This document shows positions 1 to 11,244 of a stretch of DNA of 64,000 nucleotides, piece after piece (within the stretch, counting starts at the first letter, position 1; each line of letters starts with the position of its first letter). Origin of the DNA: Ulva prolifera (taxonomy: Eukaryota > Chlorophyta > Ulvophyceae > Ulvales > Ulvaceae); contig CM041204.1 of NCBI GenBank assembly GCA_023078555.1, positions 1,646,923 to 1,710,922 of the forward strand, written 5' to 3'. Made by a program: the position numbers and the translations under genes. The notes below the pieces were generated by a model that was not told where the DNA came from, did no database searches, and saw nothing but the letters and a program-made list of their open reading frames with translations.

Positions 1-1080
1 ATTGAGCAGCGAGCTGTTTTCCATGTGCTCAGTGAGTGAAGCCAAGTGGCAGTGTGACATGAGTTTCGCCACATATTGATGGCAACACCAAAATAGCACA
101 ACACAATGTTCATGTCCCGCCCCTGCGGGGCTCGTTCTGCCTCTGGACATTTTATATGGTGATCATTACAAAAACAGAGGCCTGCTTGGTGACCCGTGAC
201 AGAGTGTGGCATACTTGGCCTCGTGTGCACGTGTCGAGCCTGTGCACCACGCTGCACACAGCACAGAAGTGCCACCAGGGAAACAATGCAGCTGCTTCAA
301 TTCCGCGGTTGTAGGCTCGGTGGCCCCACTGAGTGCCCTGTTCACATCGATGCAGCCTCGCCTCCGTATCGGCCTGACAGGTCAATAGAACCCCGGATCC
401 AGGACCTACGCAGCAGCTACGCGCAGGACCGCGTGCAGTGTATCCCAAGCAGTGTACAATTACAGCAACGCACGGGCATATGTAGCATGCATGCGTACAA
501 CCACAACACTGTAGAGCGGCCTGAGGCTGCCGCTTCTGCCGGTCGCTGCCGCCTCGGCCACATGTGCACCTGAGCTCGCCAGGGCGTTGATCACTGCTCA
601 GCAGTCCACAGTCTGCATGCGATGGACCACCGCGGCCGTGACAGGCCCAACATACATGCCCTTGGCCACACTGGTCCGAGCAGCACCCGTGTGGACGCCA
701 TGCATGCATGTTGGCGGCGAGACAGGCACACGGCCGTGTCTGAAACTGAGGCCTTGGGCGAGATGCACCTCGTGTTTCCAGCACAACAAGAATGTGCAGG
801 CGGTCCTGGTCTCTGCGTCCAGCAGGATGCAGAGCATGGTCTGGCTCACACCATGGGCACAGGATGTAATGACGACGACATGCGCTTCTGGCAGAGGGAC
901 GGCAGGCGGCCCTGGCAGACAGGGCGAGGAACTGGCAGCACACCCCGACGCGCATCATCTCTGACGCCAAAAGAGCCGAGGTCTCCGCAGCGGTGCCCAG
1001 GCAGGTATTGAACGAAACATGTCGAGGTGGAGAGGCTGTGCTTGAGGCCAGGCGTGTGGCTGCAGCACTACACACATCAT
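1..1080. other. 3' flank of BTB/LRR unit 1, no gene seen
   Basis: Short open frames occur on both strands, but none has splice support or a recognisable domain. The stretch resembles the 3' flanks of units 2 and 3. I read it as non-coding duplicated spacer. Confidence 0.6.
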
Positions 1081-3460
1081 TCAGAGCTCTACAAGGGGAG
1101 GAAAGCTGCGGTCTGCCGTCTGGTGAGAGATAGAGATTGCAAAGCCCATCTCCCCGGCGATGCAGCGCAATCGCGCCTCCGCAGCATCCCCAACTTCCGC
1201 GTCATCCTCGGCACCACACGCGAGATCTTCTGAATCAGCTCCCCTCCCAAAGTCCTGGTTTAAGAGCAAGGAGAGCTGCTTCAGGGATGGCAGGCCTCCG
1301 ATGGCACGGACGAGATCCTCCGTCTCGCTGCCTTGCCGGGAGGCCACAAACACGGCGAGCCGCTGCAGAGCAGGCCACGGCGACGCAATTTCCACGACGG
1401 CTGCAAGCAGGGCATTGGTCATCGGCGTGTCTTTGACCATGAGTGACGTGAGGAGTGGAAGAGGCGCCAGGCGGCGCATGAAGGCTGGGTTTGAGGCGTC
1501 CGCCATGCTGCAGCAGCCTCGGCACAGATGCAGCTTGCTCAACTGCGTCATCTTCCCAAGGGCCGCAAGGTCGCTGGAAGTTTCAGCAGCCCGGCACTGG
1601 CAGAAGGCGTCTTCCGGAAACAAGTGGTGGAGATCTAATTCCAGGCCGGTGAGGCAGGTCAGCGGAAGCAGATCCGCAAGCCTCGGGCCTGTGCTGTCCA
1701 GTGACAGCGCCAGCTCCTGCAGCTGCAATTGGCATAGCTGTTGAGTAATGTGTGGCCACTGTTGCTTCTTGGTCCTGAAGGTGTCAAAGGCATGGAGCGA
1801 CATGCGCCGCAGCGCTGGCATGGCCGAGGACAGATGTTGGGCAGCAAGCTTGAGGATGCGGGCATCAGGACGGAAGTCAAGCGTGTGCAGCTGCTGCAGA
1901 GCCATTAGCTCGGAGGTCGAGATGTTGGAGCATCATCGCCAGCGCCCAACCAGGCCAAGTACGTGGAAAAGGGTTGGGCATGTGGAGACGCCTCAGCTGC
2001 TTCAACCTGCACACTTCCAGGATGAGCGCCACGATTTCAGATTCGCCTTCATCAGGCATGCATGAATAGGTGGCTTCTGCAAGGGTGAGGGTGGTGAGGG
2101 GTCCAGGTGGCGGAGGAACCTAGTCGCTTGCTGGCACCTCTGGACTTCTATGCTCAGGTCCACAAGCTGTGGTAGCTTGAAAGCGGAGTAGGCTCTAATG
2201 ACCTCTTGCTGGAATGTTAGGGAAACATCATAGATGTGGAGGGAGGTGACGGCGGAGGCTGGGGAGAGCGTGGAGGCGAGGCAGTGCTACAACTGTGCTG
2301 GAACACAGCAGTGCCGCTTTGTTGATGTAACCAGTGCTGGGTAATCATGCAGTTCGAGCATTGACATCCGCATCCTGGCATAGAAGCGATGCTGCTCGTC
2401 TTGCGATGCTTCTCCAGTGCCGCACTCGTTTGGATCTCACGCCCCAAGTTTCAGGGACTGGAGAGCTGCGAGGGTGGACAGGGCTGGGGCGAGCAGCTGC
2501 AGCGTCGCTGTTCGGTTACAAAGGGAGCCGAGGCTTGGGCTAGTAAGCCCTGAATATTGGCGCAAGGCGGTGGCGAGGTGCTGCGCAAGCCGCTGTGCAG
2601 CTGTCACGGTAGTGGGGCCAGTGTGGACGTCCAATGAAACTTCCAATGACAGCAGCTGCGGCGGGCAAGTCGGGAGCAAAGCGAGAGCATCGAGGAATGG
2701 AATGGAATCTGTGGGCAATATCGCTCGCAGGACTGTGTCGGGATGCCTTGGTGCTGACAAGATCCTCGCGTGGAGATCCCTTGGCACGAGGGCCAGCAAA
2801 TAATGCAATTCAGGGCCAGCTGTGGGCATGTCGGACAATGCCTCTGTGGCCACTGCCCTGTAAACTTGGCGCTGGATGTGATCTTGCAGCTCCAGAAAGC
2901 AGCTAATAGATTCCAAGATTTTAGCATCGCGGTCAGGACCAGCGTTCATGTCCTGAACTGGCCCCAGCCTGTGCCTGAGCCTCTAGAGATCTGCGACAGG
3001 TAGTCTGCAATGAGCTCGATCCATCTGCCCATGTTTGGGTCATCTATAGCATCTGAGACCTGAACAAATATGCTCACAGGTATGCCCGTATGATCACGCG
3101 AGACTTGCGCAGGCTGGAATTGAACACAAGACAGCGACCACGCGATCAGTCGGGCTGTCTTCAAGGAGGAATAGCTGTGCGCACCTTCAGGATGGTGCAC
3201 ATGGTGCGCAAATCCAAATTTGTCGAATCCCTGTTTTTTGTACGTGGCAGGACAGCCGCCAGCCAGGTTCTGAAGTCAGAGACCGTCACCGCATCGGGCA
3301 ACCTCGCTTCCGCACCAGCTTCGGCGATGCACGACAAAACACTGCACCTGGAGACTACATTGCAATCAACAACGTCGTAGAAAACTAAGCAGCCTGGTGA
3401 CACATATTTTGGCGGCGAAGGTGTGAAGCACACTGGGCTGTCAAAACCGTGCACGCACAT
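1081..3460 (-). pseudogene. BTB-like/LRR gene, tandem copy 1 (decayed)
   Basis: This is the most damaged of three paralogues. Exon 1 (3460-3185) keeps the 276-nt length and the BTB-like core. The donor AAG|GTGCGC and an acceptor at 3059 bound a 125-nt intron. Exon 2 starts in frame but reaches a stop at 2946, where the homologous reading continues in another frame from an ATG at 2949. After about 170 residues (ending near 2437) the frame breaks again, and leucine-rich stretches resume in other frames at 2059-1877 and 1905-1081. Pieces such as LQSLKLGA, LTSLMV and LQELALSLDS match copies 2 and 3 closely, so the gene was once the same. At least three frame disruptions make a full product unlikely, although a short BTB-like protein could still be made. 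Confidence 0.75.
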
Positions 3461-5029
3461 CGGATCCGGGCCAGTTACTATAGAACTGCGTGTACAGGGC
3501 CGCATCAACGCTGTCAGCTCCCAGCACTGAGTACTTGAGGTGTACTTTGGCGTAACTGATCGTCCACAACTGTGGTGCAGTGCATATGCAATTGACAGTC
3601 GAGATCGAAGGAGCCATGCATGCAGCTGTGTTGGGTCATCGATCAGGCAATACCTGGGCCAGCTGGCAGTCATTAACGCAGAGTTGGCATCGCCGAACAG
3701 CATCAAGAGCCACTTGGTTCCAGGGCTGCTGCTCCTTTGCATCATCTCGAGTTCCACACGGGCTTCGAGAGCCATGAAAAGCCGGCAGCGGCCCAAGCTG
3801 GCATCCCGGCCGTTGCCGGCCAAAGGGAAGCATGAAGCAGGAAGGGGTGCTGCCACATACAGCGCCAGATAGCATGTGCGCGGTTAACAGGTGTCTGAGA
3901 AGTTCTGTTGAGCGAATTGTATGTGAGAGACGAGGCCTTGTGTCCAGACACAATCCGGATTGTGTCCAGACACATTGTGCTGTTACGGGATTCAGTGGTC
4001 GAGCCCACACACAAGCGTGACCCATGCTCCTGACGGCAATGATCAGCCAGGAATAAATGACGGACTGTGACGCATTGCGTGCATGTGCCAGTGGCCGTGG
4101 ACACCCGGGTCAAATCTGTGCTGCAGACTACACATAGCACAGCAGTACGACCAGGGCACCAATACAGCTGCTGACGTGGCAGTGCTGCAGACTTTGTAGT
4201 GCTGCTTCTCCATTCAAATCGATGCAGTCTTGCCTCATTCGTGTAGCACCGATGTGCCCCATGCCATGATCGGTCTGAGCCCAGCAACACAAACCCTAAA
4301 CCAGATCTCTCGCAAACGTTGTCAGCTATGCGCATCATCATCCAATTCATACTACTTGATGCACACTTACCGCCACAGACGAGTGCGAGCTGCTGCTTAC
4401 ATACATACAAAGCCATGACGACCCCGAAGCCTTTCGAGGCCGCTGCGTGTGCTTCTGCCATGGCCACGATCACATCTGTGTCAGTCCGAGACTCGTCCTC
4501 GTGGTCTCAGATCTGCATGCGAGGTACCACCGTCACAGGTCACACAGTCATGCCCGCAAGCACTCTGGTGCGTGCAATACCCCTGTGGACACCACCAACA
4601 GCCAGACGACGCACGCATGTAATCTGCACCACACCACCAGGCACTGCAGACGAACACATAGTGTAGTGTGCTACGTGCTCTACGGACGCCATGCATGTGT
4701 AGCCGCATCCGGAGCTGGTCCCGGCGCCCACTGGCAGCACAGTGCAGCGTGATGGCCTGGCTCAAAACCCATGTACACGATGAGGGGCGTCATGCATGTA
4801 CACGATGAGGGGCGCCATGCATGTACACGATGAGGGGCACGCAGGCAGGCGATGCTGGCAGGCCGCCGGCAACCAGGAGGTAGAAAAGGCAGGGGCTCAG
4901 CAGCACACCCGGTCCATATCACCTCCGACGCCCACGGAGCCAAGGCCTCCGCGGCGGTGCCCAAGTCACTCTCTGGAGGGTCGGCTGTGCCTGAGGCCAG
5001 GCCTGTGTCTGCGGCGCTCCACAGCGCAG
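3461..5029. other. Spacer between BTB/LRR units 1 and 2
   Basis: No supported gene. The stretch holds the 5' flank of copy 1 and the 3' flank of copy 2, both with homology to the equivalent spacer at 7367-8931. A three-copy 25-nt repeat sits at 4771-4840. Confidence 0.55.
4771..4840. repeat. 25-nt tandem repeat, three copies
   Basis: The unit ATGTACACGATGAGGGGCG followed by YCATGC occurs three times in a row, with one C/T difference. It lies in the 3' flank of BTB/LRR copy 2 and is not seen in the other two units. Confidence 0.8.
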
Positions 5030-7366
5030 TCAAAGCTCGACGAAGGGAGGAAAGTTGCGATATGACGACTCGTGGGAGACAGAGATTGCAATGCCCATTT
5101 GCCGGGCAGTGGCGCGCAGGCGTGCCTCCGGGTCGTCGTCGGTGCCGCCCTCGAGACCTTGTGAATTGAATGAACACCCGAAGCTCACGTTGAAGATCAA
5201 CGACAGCTTCTTGAAGGACGGCAGGCTCCCTACGGCACGTATGAGCGCCTCCGTGTCGCTGCCTCCCTTGGAGGACACAAACACGGCGAGCCGCTGTAGA
5301 GCAGGCCACGGCGACGCAGCTGCCGAGACGGACTCGCGCAGGGCATTAGTCACCGGCGTTTCTTCGATGATGAGTGACGTGAGGTGCGGGAGCGCCGCGA
5401 GGTGGCGCATGAAGGCGGCGTTTGATTCGTATGCGATGCAGCAGCGGCGGCACAGGTGCAGCAGGCGCAGCTGCGTCATCTGTCCAATGGCCGCGATGTC
5501 CTTGACAGCGGTAGAGTGGAAGTCATTCTCCGGGTCAAAGCGATACAGATCTAGTTGCAGGCCGGTGAGGCAGGTCAGCGGGAGCAGATCCGCAAGCCTC
5601 GGGCCTACGCTGTCAAGCGACAACGCCAGCTCCTGCAGCGGCAGCTGGCTCAGGCCTCGGATGATGTCTGGCCACTCTTCCTTCTCGGTCCTGAAGGTGT
5701 CAAAGGCGTGGAGGGACATGCGCCGGAGGGATGGCGCTGCTGAGGAAAACCGCTGGGCAGCGAGCTTCAGCACGCGGGCATCGGGCCGGAACTCAAGTGT
5801 GTGCAGCTGCTGCAGAGCTGCCAGCTCGGGACTCGAACTGTGTAGGATCACGGCGAGCGCCCAGCCGGGCCAAGTCCGTGCAAACGCGTTGGGCACGTGC
5901 AGCCGTCTCAGCTGCTTGAATCTGGACACTTGATGAATGAGTGCGACGATGTCAGAGGTGCCTTCTTCAGGCATACACGAGTAGGTGGCTTCTGCAAGGG
6001 TGAGGGTGGTGAGGGGTGCGTCCAGGTGGCGGAGGAGGGTGGTCGCTTGCTGGCACCTGTGGACTTCTATCCTCAGGTTCACGAGCTGCGGCAGCGTCAG
6101 AGCGGAGTAGATACTTACGACCTCTTGCTGAGACTTTAATGAGACGTCATAGATGTGGAGGGAGGTGAGGGCGGAGGCTGCCGAGAGCGTCGAGGCGAGG
6201 CAGTGCTGCAACTGTGCTGGAACACAACATTGTCGCTTCGTTGACGAAACCCTGACAAGATAATCATGCAGTTCAAGCATTGACATCCAAATCTCTGCAT
6301 AAAAGGGGAGCTGCTCGTCTGGCAAGGGTTCCTCAGTGCTGCGGTCAGATTCATCTTTCGCCCCAAGTTTTAAGGACTGGAGTAGTGTGAGGGTGGACAG
6401 GGCTGGGGCGAGCAGCTGCAGTGTTGCTGTGCGGTCGCAGAGGGCGCCGAGGCTGAGGCTGGTAAGTCCTGACTGGTGGCGCAAGGCTGTAGCAAGGTCC
6501 TGCGCAAGCCGCCGTGCAGATTTATCTGAAACTGAACCAACACGGGCTTCCCATGAAACCTCCAATGAGAGCAGCTGTGGGGGAGAAGGCGGGATCAATG
6601 CGAGAGCATCAAGGAACGGGATGGACTTTTTAGATAATGTTGCTTGCAGCGCTGTGTCGGGATTGATCACTGCTGCAACGACTTTTGGGTGGAGACTCTT
6701 TGGCATGAGGGCTAGCAAGTTGTGCAGTTCTGGGCCAGCTTTGGGTTGTGCGGATGGGACTTCTCTGGCTGCTGCCACGTAAACTCGGCTCTGGATGTGA
6801 TCTGGCAGCTCCAGGAAGCAACTGAGAGCTTCAAGAATAATGGCATCGCGGTCAGGACCAGCGTCCATCTCCATCAGTGGCCTCGATTTGTGCCCTAGGG
6901 AGCCGCTGTGAGAGGTAGTCTGCAATGAGCTTGACCCATCTACCTACCTGTGGATCATCTAGAGCGTCTGAAACCTGCATGCAAATGCATACATGAAGGC
7001 ACAGTCCACTGGCACAGGCAGGAGCTGAACACCGGCCCAGCGAGCGCGCGGCCAGTTATTCTTCGTGGACGTCTGCATGCCTGTACGCACCTTCGCGGCT
7101 GTGCACATGGTGCTCAAGTCCAACTTTGTCAGGTCCCTGTTCTGAGCGCCTGGCGGGACAGCCGAGAGCCAGGTTCTGAAGTCCGAGACCGTCACGGCCT
7201 CGGGCAGCCTCGCTTCCCCACCGGCTTCGGCGATGCACGACAGAACGCTACACCGCGACAACACGTCGCAGTCAGCTACATCATAGAATACTAACGATCC
7301 AGGTGATGTGTCTGGAGGCGACGAGGGTGTGAAGCACACCGGGCTATCAGAATCACGGACGCACAT
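5030..7366 (-). CDS. BTB-like/LRR protein, tandem copy 2 (frame break at exon junction)
   Basis: Exon 1 (7366-7091) encodes the BTB-like part, with FYDV, RCSVLSCIAEAGGEARLPE and LTKLDL. The intron runs from donor AAG|GTGCGT to the acceptor at 6975. Exon 2 holds an uninterrupted leucine-rich region of about 600 residues ending at 5030. Splicing at the conserved acceptor gives VSDALDD as in the paralogues, but that frame stops after about 42 codons. Between the conserved LSQ and the PDRD block this copy is 1 nt out of phase, whereas copy 3 is in phase. A second AG just downstream (before position 6922, TTGCAG) would enter the long frame directly, at the cost of about 18 conserved residues. So this is either a frameshifted gene or one rescued by a shifted acceptor. 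Leucine-rich motifs (LTSLSLG, LTSLHIYDV, LRRLHV, LTSLII) recur at about 25-30-residue spacing. A role as an adaptor, for example in a cullin-3 ligase, is only inferred from the BTB-like fold. Confidence 0.6.
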
Positions 7367-8931
7367 CGGAAACGGGCAAACAGTACGGGGCTACGAATAC
7401 AGGGTCCAGTTGCTACTGACAGCTCCCAGCACTGACTGCCTTGGGAGTACTGTGGCGTAGCTGACCGTCAGCCACTGCGGTGTAGTGCACATGGCATCGA
7501 GCTGGAAGGAGACATGCATGCAGCTGTGTTCGGATCATCGATCAGGCTGGACGTGGGCCAGCTGGTAGTCGTGATAGTAAAGTTGTCGCCAAGTAGAATC
7601 AAGCGCCTCACCGTCTCGGGGCTGCTGCTCCTTTGCCTGATCTGCCGCGCCAAAAAAATTGCATAGGGCGTTGGAGGGTCACAAAGAACGACTCAGATGC
7701 TACTGCCACAGGTCACGCCGGTTGGTATGTTTGCGGTGTTCAGATTGTTTCAGAGAAGCTGTGTACATCAGGATGTGTGTGACAGGATCGACACTCATGT
7801 GTGCAAGCACTGTGCTGTTTCTGGACTCCATGATCAAGACCAACACCAGTGTGACCCTGATTTCTGACTGCAATGGACAGCTTGGGGAAATATTCAAGGG
7901 CTGTGACACAATCAGCAGCGTGGTTTTGTGTGTGTCGGTGTGGGCGTGTTGGTCCAGCTGTTGCTGGCTGTGACCGGGTGCAATGTGTTTGGTTGGTTTA
8001 TATGGTGTTGCCTGCCTTGCCACCTTCGTGCTTGTCACGCCCTGAGCTGCATGGACAAGTGGCCTCGTCAGCCGAGTTCAGCCCTATGCTACGCACGGCA
8101 CAGAGGTGCGAGCAGGGCAGCACAACAGCTGCTAATCTAACGGCGCCGCAGGCTGTGTCGTGCTGCTTTCCCATTCAATTCACCGCAGTCTTGTCTCATC
8201 AGTGTCCCATGCCTTCAACGGTGTTCACAAGCGACATAGCACTGAACCGACATCTCTTGCAACAGCTACTCAGAACGTCAGTCAATGTACAAACCACTCC
8301 ATGCCACCTACTGCCACAGACAGGTTTGAAAGCAGCATGCATACATACAAACCCATGCCAAGACCCACGCGTGTCGAGCCTGCGGCCTGCCACTGCCACA
8401 GCCATCTATACATCTGCGCTACCCGGGACCATCCCCTTATCTTTGCAGTTTCATATCTGCATGTGAGGGACCACTGTCACACGTCAGAGAAATATCAGCA
8501 GGCGCGCCGGTCCATGCGGCATCCCTGTGGGCGCCATCAACGCACACACCATGCATGTGACCTGAATAAAAAAAGCATGCACTACGCATGGACACACAGT
8601 GGAGTACGCGATGTGAGCCACGGACACAATGTGCATGCAGCCGGAGCTGGTGTCAGCGCTGAGTAGGGTGCTGCAACGACGGCGCCGGCAGCATGCCGGC
8701 GGACCAGGATACCAGCGTTATTTTTTTCTTCTTTAAGGAGACATTGCAGCACACGCGGACGCTGCAACACACGGGGGCGCACATCAGCCGCGACACCGGC
8801 AGATCCCGGGCCTCTTGATCCGTTGCCGTGGCCAGCCGCGAATGCATGGCTGCGCAGGGACTGAAGGGAAGGCGGACAGGTGATCAAGCGACACCCGGCA
8901 CCACGGGCGTGGCCGCAGCGCAGCGCACCTC
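7367..8931. other. Spacer between BTB/LRR units 2 and 3
   Basis: No supported gene. It contains the 5' flank of copy 2 and the 3' flank of copy 3, homologous to the spacer at 3461-5029. Short open frames on both strands look like chance. Confidence 0.55.
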
Positions 8932-11244
8932 TCACAGCACCCCACGGGGAGGCCGGCGACGGTGTTTTGAGCGGCAGGAGAGTTTAACGCCCATCTGACG
9001 AGCAAGGCAGCGCAGGCGGGCCTTCGCTGCCTCCTCACAGTCTGTGTCATCGTCATCGTCACACTCGAGACCCTCCACATCGAGCGAAGACCAGTAGTCT
9101 GGGTGAAAGAGAAGGTCAAGCTCCTTGAGGGATGGCAGGCTGCCCACGGCGTGGACGAGGTCAGCGACAACTCCCCGGGGGTCCGTTACAGACACAGAGA
9201 GCCGACGCAGTGCAGGCCAAGGCGAAGCAACGACCATTACGGCCTCAACGAAGGCACAGTCCACCCCTGTGTCCTCGATGATGAGTGATGTGAGGAGTGG
9301 AAGCGCTGCCAGGTGGCGCATGACGGCGGAGCCACAGATGTCTGGCGTTCTGCAGGCACGGCCCAGACGCAGCCAGCGCAGCTGCGTCATCTTCCCGAAG
9401 GCCGCAAGGTCGTCGGCAGCAGCATTGGGTGCAGAGCCGACCTCGGAGGCGAGGTCATAGCCATCTAGTTGCAGGCTGGTGAGGCAGGTCAGCGGGAGCA
9501 GATCCGCGAGCCTCGGGCCTGCGCTGTCCAGCGACAGCGCCAGCTCCTGCAGCGGCAGCTGGCGCAGACGTTGAATGGCGTCTCGCCACTGGTCCTGGCT
9601 GTTGCCGGACGAGTCAAAGGCGTGCAGCGACAGGCATCTCACAGCTGGTGCGGCTGAGGAGAGCTTCTGTGAGGCAAACTCTAGCATGTGGGCATCGGGC
9701 TGGAAGTCAAGCGTGTGCAGCTGCTGCAGAGCCATCAGCTCGGGGCAAGTGCTGTGGAGCATCATGGCGACCGCCCAGCCGGGCCAAGTACGTGCAGATG
9801 CATCGGGCACACGCAGCCGTCTCACATGCTTGAACCTAGACATTTGCAGAACGAACGCCGCGATGTCATAGATTACCTCAGGGCTGCGGGAATAGGTGGC
9901 TTCTGCAAGGGTGAGGGTGGTGAGGGGTGCGTCCAGGTGGCTCAGGAACCTGGTCGCTTGCTGGCACCTCTGGACTTCTATGCTCAGGTCCACAAGCATT
10001 GGGAGCTTGAGAGTGGAGTTGACTCCGATGGCATCTGCGACGTCATAGATGTGGAGGGAGGTGAGGGCGGAAGCTGCAGAGAGCGTGGAGGCGAGGCAGT
10101 ATTGACGCTGGTCTGGATCGCAGCGCCGGCGCTTGGCAGGAAAAATCAGTGCAGTGTCATCATGCGCTTCCAGAAATAACATCCGGATCTCCGCCTCAGA
10201 GGGGTGCTGCTCATGTGGAACGTGTGCTTTAGTGTTGCGGTCGTGCGGATCTCTCGCCCCAAGTCTCAGGGACTGGAGTGCTGTGAGGGTGGACAGAGCT
10301 GGGGCGAGCATCTGGAGCGTTGCCGAGCGGTCGAAAAAGACGCCGAGGCTCAGGCTGGAAAGCCCTGAGTGGCGGCGCAAGACCGTGGCGAGCTGCGCGG
10401 GCTGCTGTGTCGATCTACTCAAGCGCGAGTTAGGTTCACCGCTGACTTCCAATGAGCGCAGCTGCAGGGATGCCGGGAGTGATGCGAAAGCATCGAGGAT
10501 TGAGTTGGAGTTTGGGGACAATGCCACCCGCACAGCTGTGTCGGGATGCACCACTGCTGCAACCATGCTGGTGTGGAGACAACGCGGCACCAGGGCTAGC
10601 ATCTTGTGTAGTTCAGGGCCAGCTGTGGGCGGGTCTGACCATGGCTCTGTGGCCACTGCCTTGTAAACTTGGCACAGGATGTGATCTGGCAGCTCCAGGA
10701 AGCAGCCGATAGCTTTCAGGACTCTTGCGTCGCGGTCAGGGCCATAGTCCATCTCATCCAGTTGCCTCAGCCTGTGGCTGAGCCGCTGTGACAAGTATTC
10801 TGCTATCAGCTGGATCCATCTACCCAGGAGTGGGTCGTCTATAGCATCTGCAACCTGAAAATAAAGGCTACAGTAGAGCATGGACGTCCATGTTGGACTT
10901 GCACAGCCAGGAGGTGGACACATGCCAACAGCCTGGTTCTACATGGTAAGAGGAACACCTGTACGTACCTTTGCAGCAGCGCACATTGTGCGCAGACATA
11001 ATCGTGTGAGATCTTTGTTCTTGGGACCTGGAGGGACAGCCGTCAGCCAAATTCGGAAGTCAGAGATCGTCACGGCTTCGGGCAGCCTGGCTTCCCCGCC
11101 GGCTTCAGCGATACATGAGAGAACGCTACACCGAGACACCACATCGCAATCAACTACATCGTAGAAGACTAGAGAGCCAGGCGATGCTTCGAGAGACGAC
11201 GACTGTGCGAAGCACACGGGGCTGTCAGAGTCGTGTACGCACAT
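8932..11244 (-). CDS. BTB-like/leucine-rich-repeat protein, tandem copy 3 (intact)
   Basis: Model: exon 1 11244-10969, exon 2 10854-8932, giving 732 residues. The donor AAG|GTACGT and acceptor TTTTCAG leave a 114-nt intron in phase 0, so the chain reads CAAAK-VADAIDD. Residues about 1-125 resemble a BTB/POZ or SKP1-type fold: FYDV, then a helix with SRCSVLSCI, the LPEAVTISDFRIWL block typical of the BTB interface strand, and LTRLCL. From about residue 200 leucine-rich units follow (LQSLRLGA, LTSLHIYDV, LTTLTLAEA, LQELALSLDS, LTSLIIEDTG), which suggests a solenoid. The start is the ATG shared by all three copies, but coding sequence may extend upstream through an acceptor-like TCACAG about 17 nt before it. 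The closest relatives are the two upstream copies. The family is not one I can name, and the BTB assignment is from pattern only. Confidence 0.72.

Noticed and set aside
152-1075. A 307-codon minus-strand frame
   Set aside because: Cys/Arg-rich chance composition, not conserved in frame in the homologous flanks of units 2 and 3.
3060-3184. T-arm-like GTTCAATTCC in the intron of BTB/LRR copy 1
   Set aside because: No acceptor or anticodon stem can be drawn, and the homologous introns do not keep the pattern.
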